From the NCBI RefSeq assembly GCF_003258595.1, contig NZ_QHHQ01000007.1, positions 338,540 to 402,539 on the forward strand: a DNA stretch of 64,000 nucleotides, given 5' to 3'. The DNA comes from Acuticoccus sediminis (GTDB lineage Bacteria > Pseudomonadota > Alphaproteobacteria > Rhizobiales > Amorphaceae). Of the stretch, positions 53,716-62,625 are shown piece after piece; position 1 is the stretch's first letter; the number at the start of each line of letters is the position of its first letter. The translations under genes and the position numbers were made by a program. The notes beneath the pieces are model-generated. The model made no database searches. It was not told where the DNA came from and was given only the letters and a program-made list of their open reading frames with translations.

Positions 53716-55509
53716 TCAGGCCTGCGCCAGTCGGGTGGCGGTCGCGAGCGGGACCGGCGTGTCGGCGAGGAGGAGGGCGATGGCCTCGTCCTCCCACGCT
53801 CTGGCCGAGAGGCTCGGCGGGCCACCCTCGTGCATCCTGTGCTCCAGCACGAAGCGGGCCAGCAGCAGGCGGCGCGCGTCGCCGCCGGCCTCGCCCAGGG
53901 CTTGCCCCTCCGTCGCCATCAGCGTCGCGGTCACGGCGTGGTAGAGCTGGCCGGACGCCTCGCGGCTGAACCGCTCGTGGGCGGGATCGGCGGCGACCTC
54001 GTCCGCGAACCGCACTGCCCGGCCGACCGCGGCGGAGAGGCGGGTCCGGAACTGTCCCGGCAGGTCCGCGCGGTCGAGGCGCCCGGCAAGGTCCTCACCC
54101 AGTGTTTCGTGCGCCCGGGCCTTGCCGACGGCCCGCTGCACTGCGTCCAGGGCGTTGATGTTGGACGTTCCCTCCCACAAGAGCCCCAGGTGTGCGTCGC
54201 GCACCAGCCGTGAGTTGGGCCAGTCCTCGATATAGCCGTTGCCGCCCCGCGCCTCGAGCGCCCCCGTCGCGACCGGCACGTTGTCGCGGCACGCGCGGTA
54301 TTTGCAGATCGGGGTCAGGATGCGCAGCAGCCGCTCGGCGCGCGGCGACGGGTCGGACGAGACCGCGGCGGTGTAGAGGAGGGCGGACAGCGCCTGCTCG
54401 GTCGGCACCATGAGCTTCATGAGCTGCCGGCGCATCAGCGGGTGGTCGACCACCGCCTTGCCGAACGCGTTGCGGTGCCGCGCGGCCACCAGCGCCTCGT
54501 TGAGGCAGCGCCGCATCATGCCGGCCGCGCGCGTCAGGTGCGAGATGCGCGAGGAGTTCACCATCACGAGCATCTGCTTCAGCCCCTGGTCCAGCGCGCC
54601 GAGCTGGTAGGCGAGCGCGCCCTCGAACACGATCTCCCCGCTCGCCATGGACCGGGAGCCCATCTTCTCCTTCAGCCGCACGATGCGGTAGGCGTTGCGC
54701 GTCCCGTCCGGCAGTGTCCGCGGCATCAGGAATAGGCCGAGCCCCCGGCTCCCCTCGGCCCCGCCCTCGGGCCGGGCGAGCAGGACCGCCGCCTCGGCGT
54801 CGACGTTGGAGCAGAACCATTTCTCGCCCCAGAGCCGCCAGTCGGCGCCGTCGCGGACGGCCGTGAGGTCGGAGCGGCCGATGTCCGAGCCGCCCGCCTT
54901 CTCGGTCATGAACTGCGCGCACTTCATCAGCTCGTTCATGTCCTGGCTCCACATCCGCGGCAGGTAGCGGGCGCGGATCTCCTCGGAGCCGAAGAGGTCG
55001 ACGAGGTGGGAGGAGCTGTCGGTCAGGTTGACCGGGCAGAGGAGCCCGAACTCGGCCTGCGAGAAGAGGTAGTGGAACACGTACTTGGCGATCGGCGGCA
55101 TCCTGTCGGGCCATCCCAGCACACCCGGCCGGTTCGTCATCGCGTGCATGCCGAAGCGGCCGAACGCGATCGCCTCCATCTCGCGGTAGGCGGGGTGGAA
55201 CTCCAGCCATTCCTCGTCGCGTCCGGTCCGGTCGCGCCGGTGCAGGACCGGCTCGTGCCGCTCGGCGTTATCGGCGAGCGCGCCGAGGTGCCCGCCTGCG
55301 AGCGCGCCCAGCTCGGCGAGATGGGGCGTCAGATGGGCGAGGAGGGCCCCGTCCATGTAGAGCGGCAGGAGGCTTCGCAGCGCGTGGTCGATGGCGAAGT
55401 AGTCGAGGCCGCGCGTGTCCGGCGCGATGTTGCGCGACCGCTCCGCCGACGCCGCCCGGGTGGTCCGCGCGGCGGGTGGAAGGCTTGCGGCTGGCATCGG
55501 CTGGTCCAT
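53716..55509 (-). CDS. AidB-like acyl-CoA dehydrogenase
   Basis: 597 aa, the long form of the family. Landmarks are FLFSQAEFG-like HYLFSQAEFGLLCPVNLTDSS, the flavin-binding block CAQFMTEKAGGSDIGRSDLTAV, WRLWGEKWFCSNVDA, and RGGNGYIEDWPNSRLVRDAHLGLLWEGTSNI near the active-site region. AidB-like proteins oxidise acyl-CoAs or protect DNA from alkylation. It is divergent from a LysR gene that likely controls it. Confidence 0.9.
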   Translation of the reverse strand: MDQPMPAASLPPAARTTRAASAERSRNIAPDTRGLDYFAIDHALRSLLPLYMDGALLAHLTPHLAELGALAGGHLGALADNAERHEPVLHRRDRTGRDEEWLEFHPAYREMEAIAFGRFGMHAMTNRPGVLGWPDRMPPIAKYVFHYLFSQAEFGLLCPVNLTDSSSHLVDLFGSEEIRARYLPRMWSQDMNELMKCAQFMTEKAGGSDIGRSDLTAVRDGADWRLWGEKWFCSNVDAEAAVLLARPEGGAEGSRGLGLFLMPRTLPDGTRNAYRIVRLKEKMGSRSMASGEIVFEGALAYQLGALDQGLKQMLVMVNSSRISHLTRAAGMMRRCLNEALVAARHRNAFGKAVVDHPLMRRQLMKLMVPTEQALSALLYTAAVSSDPSPRAERLLRILTPICKYRACRDNVPVATGALEARGGNGYIEDWPNSRLVRDAHLGLLWEGTSNINALDAVQRAVGKARAHETLGEDLAGRLDRADLPGQFRTRLSAAVGRAVRFADEVAADPAHERFSREASGQLYHAVTATLMATEGQALGEAGGDARRLLLARFVLEHRMHEGGPPSLSARAWEDEAIALLLADTPVPLATATRLAQA

Positions 55510-55629
55510 GGCGTCCTCCGGCTGTCGTTGGCGCGCTCGCCCGGGCCGGCGGCCTGCGCGGTGCGTTCGGTGCAGCGCACGTTCGCCTTGAGGTCAATGC
55601 AAGATCAATCGATTTCCATTCCGGGTATG

Positions 55630-55644
55630 TTGAGGCAAACTCAA
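55630..55644. promoter_or_regulatory. LysR-type binding site
   Basis: TTGAGGCAAACTCAA is an inverted repeat TTGAG-N5-CTCAA fitting the T-N11-A LysR box. It ends 4 bp before the LysR start codon, in the 139-bp gap to the divergent acyl-CoA dehydrogenase gene, so the regulator likely controls both. Confidence 0.55.
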
Positions 55645-55648
55645 AGGC

Positions 55649-56560
55649 ATGTCCGGACGCAGCCTGCCGCCCCTTTCCGCCGTGCGCGCCTTCGAGGCCG
55701 CGGCGCGCCACCGCTCGATGACCCGGGCGGCGGACGAGCTGGGCGTGACGCCGGGCGCCGTCAGCCGACAGGTCCGCGAGCTCGAGGCGCGGATGGAGGC
55801 GGCGCTCTTCGTGCGCCGCGCCACCGGGCTGGAGCCGACCGAGGCGGGCGCGGCCCTCGCCGCCGAGCTTGGCGAGGCGCTCGACCAGATCGCCGGTGCC
55901 GCGCGTGGCGTGCGCCTGCGCCGCGCCCGGCGCCTGTCGGTCGGCGTCTACGGCTTCTTCGCCTCGCGCTTCCTCATGCCGCGCCTCGCGGGGATGCGCG
56001 ACAGCCTGCCGGACGTTGCGGTCGACATCCACACCAGCGCCAACCCGCTGGAGCTGACGCCGGCGCGCTACGATGCGGTGATCGCGGTGTCGGACGGCGC
56101 GCCCCGCTCCGGCCTCGTCACGCGTCGGCTGCTGCCGATCGCGACCCTGCCCGTCTGCGCCCCCGCGCTCGTCGAGCATGGGCCCCCCGACTTTGCCGCC
56201 GCCGACCTCCTGCACGCCCGGCCGCGGCCGGAGGACTGGCGGCGCTGGCTCGACCACGCGGGCCTGCGCTCGGTCTCGGCCGAGGGCGGCAGCAGCTTCG
56301 AGAGCGCGGGCCTCGCGATGGAGGCGGCGGCCCGTGGGCTCGGCATCGCCATCGGCATCGAGGCGCTCGTGCGGCCCGAGATCGAGCGCGGCGTCCTCGC
56401 GGCGGCCCACCCGCGGATCCGTCCGACCAAGCGGTGGTTCGTCCTCCAGCACCTCCGCCGCCCCTCGGACGCCCCGGAACTCGCGGCCTTCGCGGACTGG
56501 CTCGCCGCCGAGGCGGCGGCCATGACGCGAGCCGGCGCCCCGGCGTCGGTTCCCGTCTGA
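55649..56560 (+). CDS. LysR-family transcriptional regulator (GcvA-like)
   Basis: 303 aa. The N-terminal helix-turn-helix is LSAVRAFEAAARHRSMTRAADELGVTPGAVSRQVRELE, typical of the GcvA branch, and the C-terminal substrate-binding domain begins at LSVGVYGFFASRFLMPRL. It is divergent from the acyl-CoA dehydrogenase gene with a LysR box between them. Confidence 0.92.
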   Translation: MSGRSLPPLSAVRAFEAAARHRSMTRAADELGVTPGAVSRQVRELEARMEAALFVRRATGLEPTEAGAALAAELGEALDQIAGAARGVRLRRARRLSVGVYGFFASRFLMPRLAGMRDSLPDVAVDIHTSANPLELTPARYDAVIAVSDGAPRSGLVTRRLLPIATLPVCAPALVEHGPPDFAAADLLHARPRPEDWRRWLDHAGLRSVSAEGGSSFESAGLAMEAAARGLGIAIGIEALVRPEIERGVLAAAHPRIRPTKRWFVLQHLRRPSDAPELAAFADWLAAEAAAMTRAGAPASVPV

Positions 56561-56707
56561 CGCGCACCGTACGCGTCGCCGCTTCCGGGCGGGCGGCCCG
56601 CCTTGGCGCGGAGCGGAGCGGGCCGTAGAAATACCCGCGGGTCGGACGCCTTCGGTCCCTCCGGACCGCCGATGTCGGCACCACCGGGCCTGATGGAGAC
56701 GCGCGCG

Positions 56708-57394
56708 ATGACGGACACCCTGCGACTGACGCGCGCCCTCGTCGACCGGCTGCCGCCCCGCACCGATGAACGCGGCCCCCTGATGGTGGACGCGCCTGGC
56801 CCGGACTACTACGAGCGGACCGCCGAGGCGGTCCTGTCGCGGCTCGAGCGGCCGGACGAACTGTGGGTCTTCGCGGCCGGATCGCTGATCTGGAAGCCCC
56901 GCTTTACCGTCGCCGAGCGGCGGGTCGCGCACCTCGACGGGTGGCGCCGGGCGTTCTGCATCGGGGACAGGCGCTTTCGCGGCTGCCCTTCGGCGCCGGG
57001 CCTGATGATGTCTCTCGACCGCGGCGGCAGCTGCTCCGGCGTGGTGCTGCGCATGGCGCCCGAGAATCTGGCGGCCTCGCTCGTCGCGATGTTGCAGACC
57101 GAGCCGCCGCTCGCTCCCGAGTGGGTCGAGGCCAGCACCGATGCCGGCCCCGTCCGGGCCATCGCCTTCGCGATCGACCGGTCATGGCCGCTCTACGTCC
57201 CCGAACCGCTGGAGGAGGACCTTGCGGACATCCTCGCCTCGGCGGTCGGCCACGTGGGCACGATGGCGGAGTACCTGCTCAACACCGTGACCGAGCTGGA
57301 GAGGCACGGCGTCCGCGACCCGCAACTGTGGCGCCTCCAGTCCCTCGTCGCCGAACGCCTGGAGCGCCTGCCGGTCCCGGTCGAAGGGCTGTAG
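56708..57394 (+). CDS. Gamma-glutamylcyclotransferase (ChaC type)
   Basis: 228 aa. The ChaC substrate-binding loop is WVFAAGSLIWKPRFTVAERRVAHLDGWRRAFC; the catalytic glutamate is in the middle (APEWVEAST-like region). MAEYLLNTVTELERHGVRDPQLWRLQSLVAERL closes the fold. It cleaves glutathione to 5-oxoproline and Cys-Gly in the cytosol, complementing gshA in the same window. The ATG at 56708 has GGAG upstream. Confidence 0.87.
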   Translation: MTDTLRLTRALVDRLPPRTDERGPLMVDAPGPDYYERTAEAVLSRLERPDELWVFAAGSLIWKPRFTVAERRVAHLDGWRRAFCIGDRRFRGCPSAPGLMMSLDRGGSCSGVVLRMAPENLAASLVAMLQTEPPLAPEWVEASTDAGPVRAIAFAIDRSWPLYVPEPLEEDLADILASAVGHVGTMAEYLLNTVTELERHGVRDPQLWRLQSLVAERLERLPVPVEGL

Positions 57395-57647
57395 CGGGGC
57401 CCGGGGCGGAAGGCGGCGCACCCGTCCTGCCGGTGCGGACACTGCAGGAGCCGAATTCCGTCAGTCGGTTGCCGCCGCGATGCCGTTGCCGTGCCCCTCC
57501 GCGCCCCGCCGGTTCGGCCAGATTCTGCGTTCCCGGCTTCATCTTCTCCTCCCTGAAATCGAAAAATTGCGCTAATCTCGGGCCACTGCGAGCAAGATGG
57601 ACAGGAGATGTTCGTCGGTCACCTGCTGTATTGGGAGGTGAAGCAAT

Positions 57648-57743
57648 ATGATTTTAAAAGAATTTTTCAAGCATAGCCCGAAGCCGAATGCGGCGCCGGG
57701 CGCGGGGAATGAAGCATGTTCCGGAGACCAGGCGTCGGGCTGA
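57648..57743 (+). CDS. Possible 31-aa upstream ORF overlapping the OmpA-DUF2092 gene
   Basis: It begins MILKEFFKHSPKPNAAP and overlaps the start of the next gene by 28 bp in another frame. Its ribosome binding site, GGGAGGTG, is far better than that of the OmpA-like gene, suggesting translational coupling. The upstream stretch 57395-57647 is AT-rich near 57540-57680 and probably holds the promoter; it contains no other supported gene. Confidence 0.4.
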   Translation: MILKEFFKHSPKPNAAPGAGNEACSGDQASG

Positions 57744-58912
57744 GTGCGTGCGCGGTCTTGATTGGTTCGATTCTGGCGTTCGACCTCACGAACGCCGCGG
57801 CCCAGACCGCTCCCGCCCCGGATCAGCCCTTTGACCGCGAAGCGATGGAGCAGGCGCTCCAGACGCGTCAGGATTACGACCTCCACGGCATACACTTCGA
57901 CAGCGACAAGGCGGTCATCCAGCCCCAGTCCGGGCCGTTGCTCGACGACGTCGCCACGGTGCTGGAGAGCTTCCCGGACTGGACGCTCCGCATCGTCGGC
58001 CATACCGACGCCAGCGGCGATGCCGGGCACAACCAGGCGCTGTCGCTGCAGCGCGCGGAGGCGGTGAGGAGCGCGCTCGTCGAGCGGGGGATCGACGCGG
58101 GCCGGCTGGAGGCTGCCGGCGTCGGCGCCGATCGGCCGGTCGCGGCGAACGAGACGGCCGAGGGCCGAGAGCTCAACCGGCGCGTCGAGCTGATGCGCGT
58201 CAGCGACTCGCCCGCGGCCCGGGAGTTGCTCAAGGCGATGTCGGATTATCTCGCCGCGCAGGACCGGCTCGCCTTCGACTTCGACGCCACCCTGGAGGTG
58301 GTGACGGAGGCCGGCCAGAAGCTCGGGCTGGCCAGCTCCGGCACCGTCTCGCTCGAGCGGCCGGACCATGTCCGCGCCACCCGGGCCGGCGGCTTCCTCG
58401 ACCTCGAGATGCTGTTCGACGGCACCACTCTCACGCTCGTCGGGCAGAATGCGAACGCCTACGCACAGGTCGAGTTGCCGGGCTCGCTCGACCAGCTCGT
58501 GGACACGCTGCGCGACAGGTTCGGCCGGCCTCTGCCGGCTGCCGACCTCCTGCTGTCGGACCCGTACGACGCGCTCATGAGCGAGGTCTACGACGTCAAG
58601 GATCTCGGCAGCGGCGTCGTCGGGGGAGCCGAATGCGACTGGCTCGCCTTCCGCACCGACGAGGTCGACTGGCAGATCTGGATCGCCCAGGGCGATCGTC
58701 CGCTGCCCTGCCGCTATGCGATCACGACGAAGCACATGGCGCACGCGCCGCAATACACGATCGAGTTCCGTGACTGGCGGACCGGCGACGCGGTTGCTCC
58801 GGACAGGTTCGACTTCGCGGCGGCGTCCGGCGCGCAGAAGGTCGACCCCGCGGCGCTTCGCGAGAAGGTCGCGGAGCTTCCGGCGAATTTCATGACGAGG
58901 AGCGCGCAATGA
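57716..58912 (+). CDS. OmpA-DUF2092 fusion protein
   Basis: 398 aa. A signal peptide ends near NAAAQ. Residues ~50-165 form an OmpA-like peptidoglycan-binding domain (IHFDSDKAVIQPQSGPLLDDVA; RIVGHTDASGDAGHNQALSLQRAEAVRSALVERGI; NRRVEL). Residues ~170-395 form a DUF2092 domain (LLKAMSDYLAAQDRLAFDFDATLEVVTEAGQKL; GAECDWLAFRTDEVDWQIWIAQG), related to LolA-type lipoprotein-carrier folds. It is periplasmic and probably anchored to murein. The next gene overlaps by ATGA. Confidence 0.85.
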   Translation: MFRRPGVGLSACAVLIGSILAFDLTNAAAQTAPAPDQPFDREAMEQALQTRQDYDLHGIHFDSDKAVIQPQSGPLLDDVATVLESFPDWTLRIVGHTDASGDAGHNQALSLQRAEAVRSALVERGIDAGRLEAAGVGADRPVAANETAEGRELNRRVELMRVSDSPAARELLKAMSDYLAAQDRLAFDFDATLEVVTEAGQKLGLASSGTVSLERPDHVRATRAGGFLDLEMLFDGTTLTLVGQNANAYAQVELPGSLDQLVDTLRDRFGRPLPAADLLLSDPYDALMSEVYDVKDLGSGVVGGAECDWLAFRTDEVDWQIWIAQGDRPLPCRYAITTKHMAHAPQYTIEFRDWRTGDAVAPDRFDFAAASGAQKVDPAALREKVAELPANFMTRSAQ

Positions 58913-59118
58913 CAACGATGAAGCGGCTCGGTCTCGTGCTCGGCGCCGCCCTGGTGTTGGCCGCGGCGCTCGGTTCCGGCTTCCCCGCCATCCGGGGATT
59001 TCCGTCGGCCATATCGAAGGCCGAGGCTCGCGTCGGTCGCCCGCTCACTCCGGTGAGCGTCGCGGGCGTCGCCCGACGCACGGCGCGCCGTTGCGCCGTC
59101 GGCGTCTACAACTGCTGA
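58909..59118 (+). CDS. Small exported protein with VSVAGVARR motif
   Basis: 69 aa. The N-terminal hydrophobic segment (LGLVLGAALVLAAALGSG) is a signal peptide or anchor. The short mature part contains RVGRPLTPVSVAGVARRTARR and ends with two cysteines (RRCAVGVYNC). This TPxSVAGVxRR motif is, as I recall, typical of small proteins encoded next to DUF2092 genes. Its start overlaps the OmpA-DUF2092 stop (ATGA), so they probably work together. Function unknown. Confidence 0.7.
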   Translation: MTTMKRLGLVLGAALVLAAALGSGFPAIRGFPSAISKAEARVGRPLTPVSVAGVARRTARRCAVGVYNC

Positions 59119-59277
59119 GGCCGCCGCGCCGGTCCATGCGGGCCTCGACGGCGGCCTGCCGCAGGCCCGGAGACGGAACGGCGAGCCGACGGACCGGAAC
59201 GCACGTCGTGCGACCGACGCCGGGACCGGACAGCGGCCCCGGCGAACTTCACATCAAGGCTTTGGAGGAAACGCAAA

Positions 59278-59577
59278 ATGTCGATCAAAAGAATTGTTCG
59301 TTGCGCCCTGACCGCCGGGAGCGTCTTCGCATTGGCGACGTCGGTCCACGCCCAGACCGCGATGCAACAGTGCGAGTCCGGCATTTCGGAGGTCCAGGCG
59401 CAGCTGGACGCTCATGCCGAGGACGCCGCCAAAAAGATCGCGGCCGACAATATCGAGAAGGCCACGACGGCCCACGCGGCGGGCGACTACGATGAGTGCA
59501 TGCTGATGGTCAAGGAAGCGGCCGGCAGTCTGCGGTGCACGTATGGCGCAGGCAGCCGGCTGGAATGCCCGAACTGA
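59278..59577 (+). CDS. Small secreted four-cysteine protein
   Basis: 99 aa. The signal peptide is LTAGSVFALATSVHAQ. The mature part is helical, with cysteines in MQQCESG, YDECMLM, LRCTYG and LECPN, probably two disulfides. GGAGGAAAC precedes the ATG. It lies 159 bp after the OmpA-DUF2092 unit on the same strand. No domain is recognised. Confidence 0.7.
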   Translation: MSIKRIVRCALTAGSVFALATSVHAQTAMQQCESGISEVQAQLDAHAEDAAKKIAADNIEKATTAHAAGDYDECMLMVKEAAGSLRCTYGAGSRLECPN

Positions 59578-59687
59578 ACCGACGCCCCGCGGACCTTCGC
59601 CCACCGCGGCAGCGGGGCGGCGGATGAGCCCGTCGACCGAGGTGCTCCACCCCGAACCACAGTCCTGACACCCCGGAGGAGACCGAG

Positions 59688-59722
59688 GGGTGGGCGGTTG
59701 CATCCCGAACATCCGCCCACCC
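59688..59722 (+). terminator. Hairpin downstream of the small secreted protein
   Basis: GGGTGGGCGG / CCGCCCACCC form a perfect 10-bp stem with a 15-nt loop, 110 bp after the stop. No T-run. The rest of 59578-59982 shows no supported gene; its last 70 bp turn AT-rich before the methyltransferase. Confidence 0.4.
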
Positions 59723-59982
59723 GCTCGCCGCGATGCGCGAGGGGGAGTGCCGGTTCGCCGCGAATGCTTTGCGTCGTAGCGAGATGGCCAAGTGAATGCG
59801 CCTCCGCCGGCAGCCGAGCGGCGTCACCCGTGACGACAGGTATCGCGCGTGGCCCCTGGCCAAGGATGATCCTGTGGCGATGACCGCCAAGGCTCGTGCG
59901 CGAATAGACTTCGTGTCGAGAGCCCATCGTTGACAGGTTCAGACCTTCATCTTACCAAGAGGCATATATTTGTTGTTGTTCC

Positions 59983-60753
59983 GTGACGCCCTCCAGGAAT
60001 GCGAAGCCGAGGAGTGAAGCGCTGACAATATTCGAAGATCCTAGATACTACATCCCTTGCCATGAGGGCGAGGCCTACCGGCAGGTCCTGGGGCGCCTCC
60101 ATCGGACGCTCCAGCCGAAGAACTATCTCGAGATCGGCATTCGCAGGGGCGCCTCGCTGAGGCGATCGCGGGTGACGTCGGTGGGTGTCGATCCCGAACC
60201 GCTGGTCCCGGACGGGTTCTCGGAGGCCAACCCGCACATCCATATCGTCCGGATGACGAGCGACGACTTCTTCGCCGGGTGCGACGTCCCGGCGCTTCTT
60301 GGCGGCGCCGTGGACTTTGCCTTCCTCGACGGCCTCCATCATGCCGAGGCGCTCTTGAAGGATTTCCTGAATACCGAGCGACTGGCCGACCGCAATTCGG
60401 TGATCGTCCTCCACGATTGCATTCCGACGGACGTCGGGATGACCCGTCGGGCGCAGCGCGAGACGTCCGAATACTCCCGCCATAACGGGCAGTGGGCTGG
60501 CGACGTCTGGAAGATCATTCCGATCCTTCAGAGTTACCGGCCAGACCTGAGGATAGCCTTTCTCGACGCCCCGCCGACAGGACTTGTCCTGGTGACAAAT
60601 CTTGATCCGGACTCGACAACCCTGGCCGATCGATACGACGAGCTCAAAGCGGAGATGAAGGAGCTCGACCTCGCCGCCATGGGTCTTGCAGAGTACGTCG
60701 GCGCCCTCGGCGTGAGGCCGACGACGAGCCTGAAGCGCCGCGGCGACATCTAG
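59983..60753 (+). CDS. Class I SAM-dependent methyltransferase-like protein
   Basis: 256 aa from a GTG start. The glycine motif is YLEIGIRRGASLRRS, followed by SVGVDPEP and VDFAFLDGLHHAEALLKDF, which match the Methyltransf_24 group often found in cell-surface or O-antigen contexts. VIVLHDCIPTDVGMTRR follows, and the C-terminus is helical. A composition less GC-rich than the neighbours and its position beside the IS cluster suggest possible acquisition by transfer. Confidence 0.75.
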   Translation: MTPSRNAKPRSEALTIFEDPRYYIPCHEGEAYRQVLGRLHRTLQPKNYLEIGIRRGASLRRSRVTSVGVDPEPLVPDGFSEANPHIHIVRMTSDDFFAGCDVPALLGGAVDFAFLDGLHHAEALLKDFLNTERLADRNSVIVLHDCIPTDVGMTRRAQRETSEYSRHNGQWAGDVWKIIPILQSYRPDLRIAFLDAPPTGLVLVTNLDPDSTTLADRYDELKAEMKELDLAAMGLAEYVGALGVRPTTSLKRRGDI

Positions 60754-60995
60754 TCCGCAGCCGGGCGGATCGGTGAAAGTGCCGGTGCGGATCGAAGCCC
60801 ATTATAGCACGCGCCGGCGCGCTCCTCGCGAGCGCGTATGGCTCAGGCTCATAAGGAGCCGGTCCGTAAAGGTGAAGGCCCTGGCGGTCAGCGCCCGATT
60901 GGGATCCTCACCTGGTCTGCTCCCCTGAAATGCCCTCAGTGGCGAGGTAGAGTTTTCCGCGCTGATTCCTTTGGCTGGAGAAGGAGCGGAGAGCG

Positions 60996-61255
60996 GTGAA
61001 GGCATCGCAGTTCACGGACGCGCAGAAGGCGTTCATCATCAAGCAGGGCGAAGATGGGACGCCTATTGCGGAGATCTGCCGGAAGGCGGGAATCAGTCAG
61101 GCGACGTACTTCAACTGGAAGAAGAAATACGCCGGGGTGCTGCCGTCGGAGATGCGCCGGCTGCGCGAGCTCGAACAGGAGAACGCCCGGCTGAAGAAGA
61201 TCGTCGCGGACCTGACGCTCGATCGTGAGATGTTGCAGGACGTCATCAAGCGAAA
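60996..61255 (+). pseudogene. IS3-family orfA (transposase helix-turn-helix subunit), 3' end displaced
   Basis: 86 codons from GTG are intact: the helix-turn-helix (AFIIKQGEDGTPIAEICRKAGISQATYFNWKKKY) and the leucine-zipper-like tail (LRELEQENARLKKIVADLTLDREMLQDVIKR). The frame then runs into the IS1111-type element. Excision would give Lys-Leu-stop next, the common end of this subunit. It needs orfB to transpose, so it is presumably inactive. Confidence 0.85.
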
Positions 61256-61502
61256 TGTATGGTCCGCGCTGCCTGTGCAACGTTCTTCGGCGGTGGCGTC
61301 AGGGATTGCGTCAATGTATCCGGCCTCTCGCGAGTGGGCCGGTTTTCCGGCCAGGCCATGATGAGATCAGCGCGTTCGGTTTCCAACTAACTGGTTCGGG
61401 CACGAAGCCCGCTTTCGAACCGGACTTACCGAACGCCGATCGACCCTTTCGTCATCACCTACGAACCTCGCACTCCTTTCCGGCGCTGCCGGATCTCATA
61501 AC
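61254..61502 (-). ncRNA. Candidate bridge RNA (seekRNA) gene of IS copy 2
   Basis: Identical in sequence to the segment in copy 1, including the TTTT-loop hairpin (61337-61352), the nested stem (61393-61421) and the internal AATGTAT (61313-61319) that repeats the element's terminal heptamer. Same reasoning as for copy 1. Confidence 0.55.
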
Positions 61503-62558
61503 TCAGACGATCGCGGCCTTAGGCGGTCGCCGCTCATATGTCGCGCCCGGGGTGCTCAGGATCACCCAGACGATGCGCGCGATCTTCGCCGCCAACGCGA
61601 CGACGACCTTGTTGGCGTGCATCCGACCGCGCAGCTGGTCAGCCCAGACCCCGAGACGATCCTTCGACCGATCGAGATGCATGAAGACCGAACGCGCGCC
61701 ATGCACGATAAGGGTTCGCAAGTAGTTGCTCCCTCTCTTGGCGATCCCAAGGAGCTTTTGTTTGCCTCCGGTCGAATGCTGCTGCGGCACGAGGCCGAGC
61801 CAAGCGGGGATGTCGCGTGCCTTCTTGAACCGCCGCGGGTCGCCGACGGCTGCGAGGATGGCCGTCGCTCCGAGAGCCCCGATGCCCGGGATCGTCATCA
61901 ACCGACGCGCCGTCTCGTCGGCATCGGCTATGTTCTTGATCTCGGTCGAGACGGTCCGAATCCGGCTCTCGAGTTCAATGAGCTCGGCGTGGAGCTCGCG
62001 AAGCACCAGGCGTGCGCGATCGGTCAAATCGTTGTCCTCGTCATCGAGTACGCGAAGGATGTCGATCTTGAACACGCCAGCACCCGGCCTCATCGCCACG
62101 CCATGCTCGAGGCAGTAGGCGCGCATCTGGCAGATGAGCTTCGTCCGGCTGGCGACCAGCCGGCCACGAACCCGGTGCAACATCTGCAGGTCGACCTGAT
62201 GCGCTTCCTTCACGCCGACAAAGCGCATCGTCGGCCGGGTCGCAGCCTCCGCGATCGCCTCGGCGTCGATCACATCGTTCTTGTGCGACTTCACGTAGGG
62301 CTTCACGAATTGTGCCGGGATGATCCGTACCTCGTGGCCGAGCAGACCGATCTTGCGCGCGAGCCACTGCGAGCCGGGACATGCCTCCATCGCCACCAGC
62401 GCCGGCCTTGCCCTCTCGAAGAACTGCAGCAGCGTGTCGCGGCGAAACTTCGCCTTCTGCAGCACCGCGCCGGCCGCATCGAGCCCGACGACGTGGAACA
62501 CGGTCTTGCCGATATCGACGCCGAAGACGGCGCAGTCCCGGGGTTGGTTACGCATCAT
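61503..62558 (-). CDS. IS110-family (IS1111 subgroup) transposase, copy 2
   Basis: 351 aa, same protein as copy 1 except Gln for His near residue 5; the other two base changes noticed are silent. The DEDD residues and the C-terminal serine domain are intact, so it should be active. The start is the ATG with GGAGG 8 nt upstream. Confidence 0.93.
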   Translation of the reverse strand: MMRNQPRDCAVFGVDIGKTVFHVVGLDAAGAVLQKAKFRRDTLLQFFERARPALVAMEACPGSQWLARKIGLLGHEVRIIPAQFVKPYVKSHKNDVIDAEAIAEAATRPTMRFVGVKEAHQVDLQMLHRVRGRLVASRTKLICQMRAYCLEHGVAMRPGAGVFKIDILRVLDDEDNDLTDRARLVLRELHAELIELESRIRTVSTEIKNIADADETARRLMTIPGIGALGATAILAAVGDPRRFKKARDIPAWLGLVPQQHSTGGKQKLLGIAKRGSNYLRTLIVHGARSVFMHLDRSKDRLGVWADQLRGRMHANKVVVALAAKIARIVWVILSTPGATYERRPPKAAIV

Positions 62559-62625
62559 AGTCAGATCCTCCTTCCATGCAGTCGCCCGATGATCGGGCGG
62601 GAAGGCAGCGCGGACCATCCCACTA

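Larger units (their letters stand above)
61254..62625 (-). mobile_element. IS110-family (IS1111-type) insertion sequence, copy 2
   Basis: Matches copy 1 (9585-10956) over 1372 bp with three substitutions noticed: 62133, about 62380 and about 62542. The inverted repeats are at 61259-61274 and 62603-62618. Inserted in the IS3 element at the orfA/orfB junction without target duplication. Near identity implies recent movement. Confidence 0.92.
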
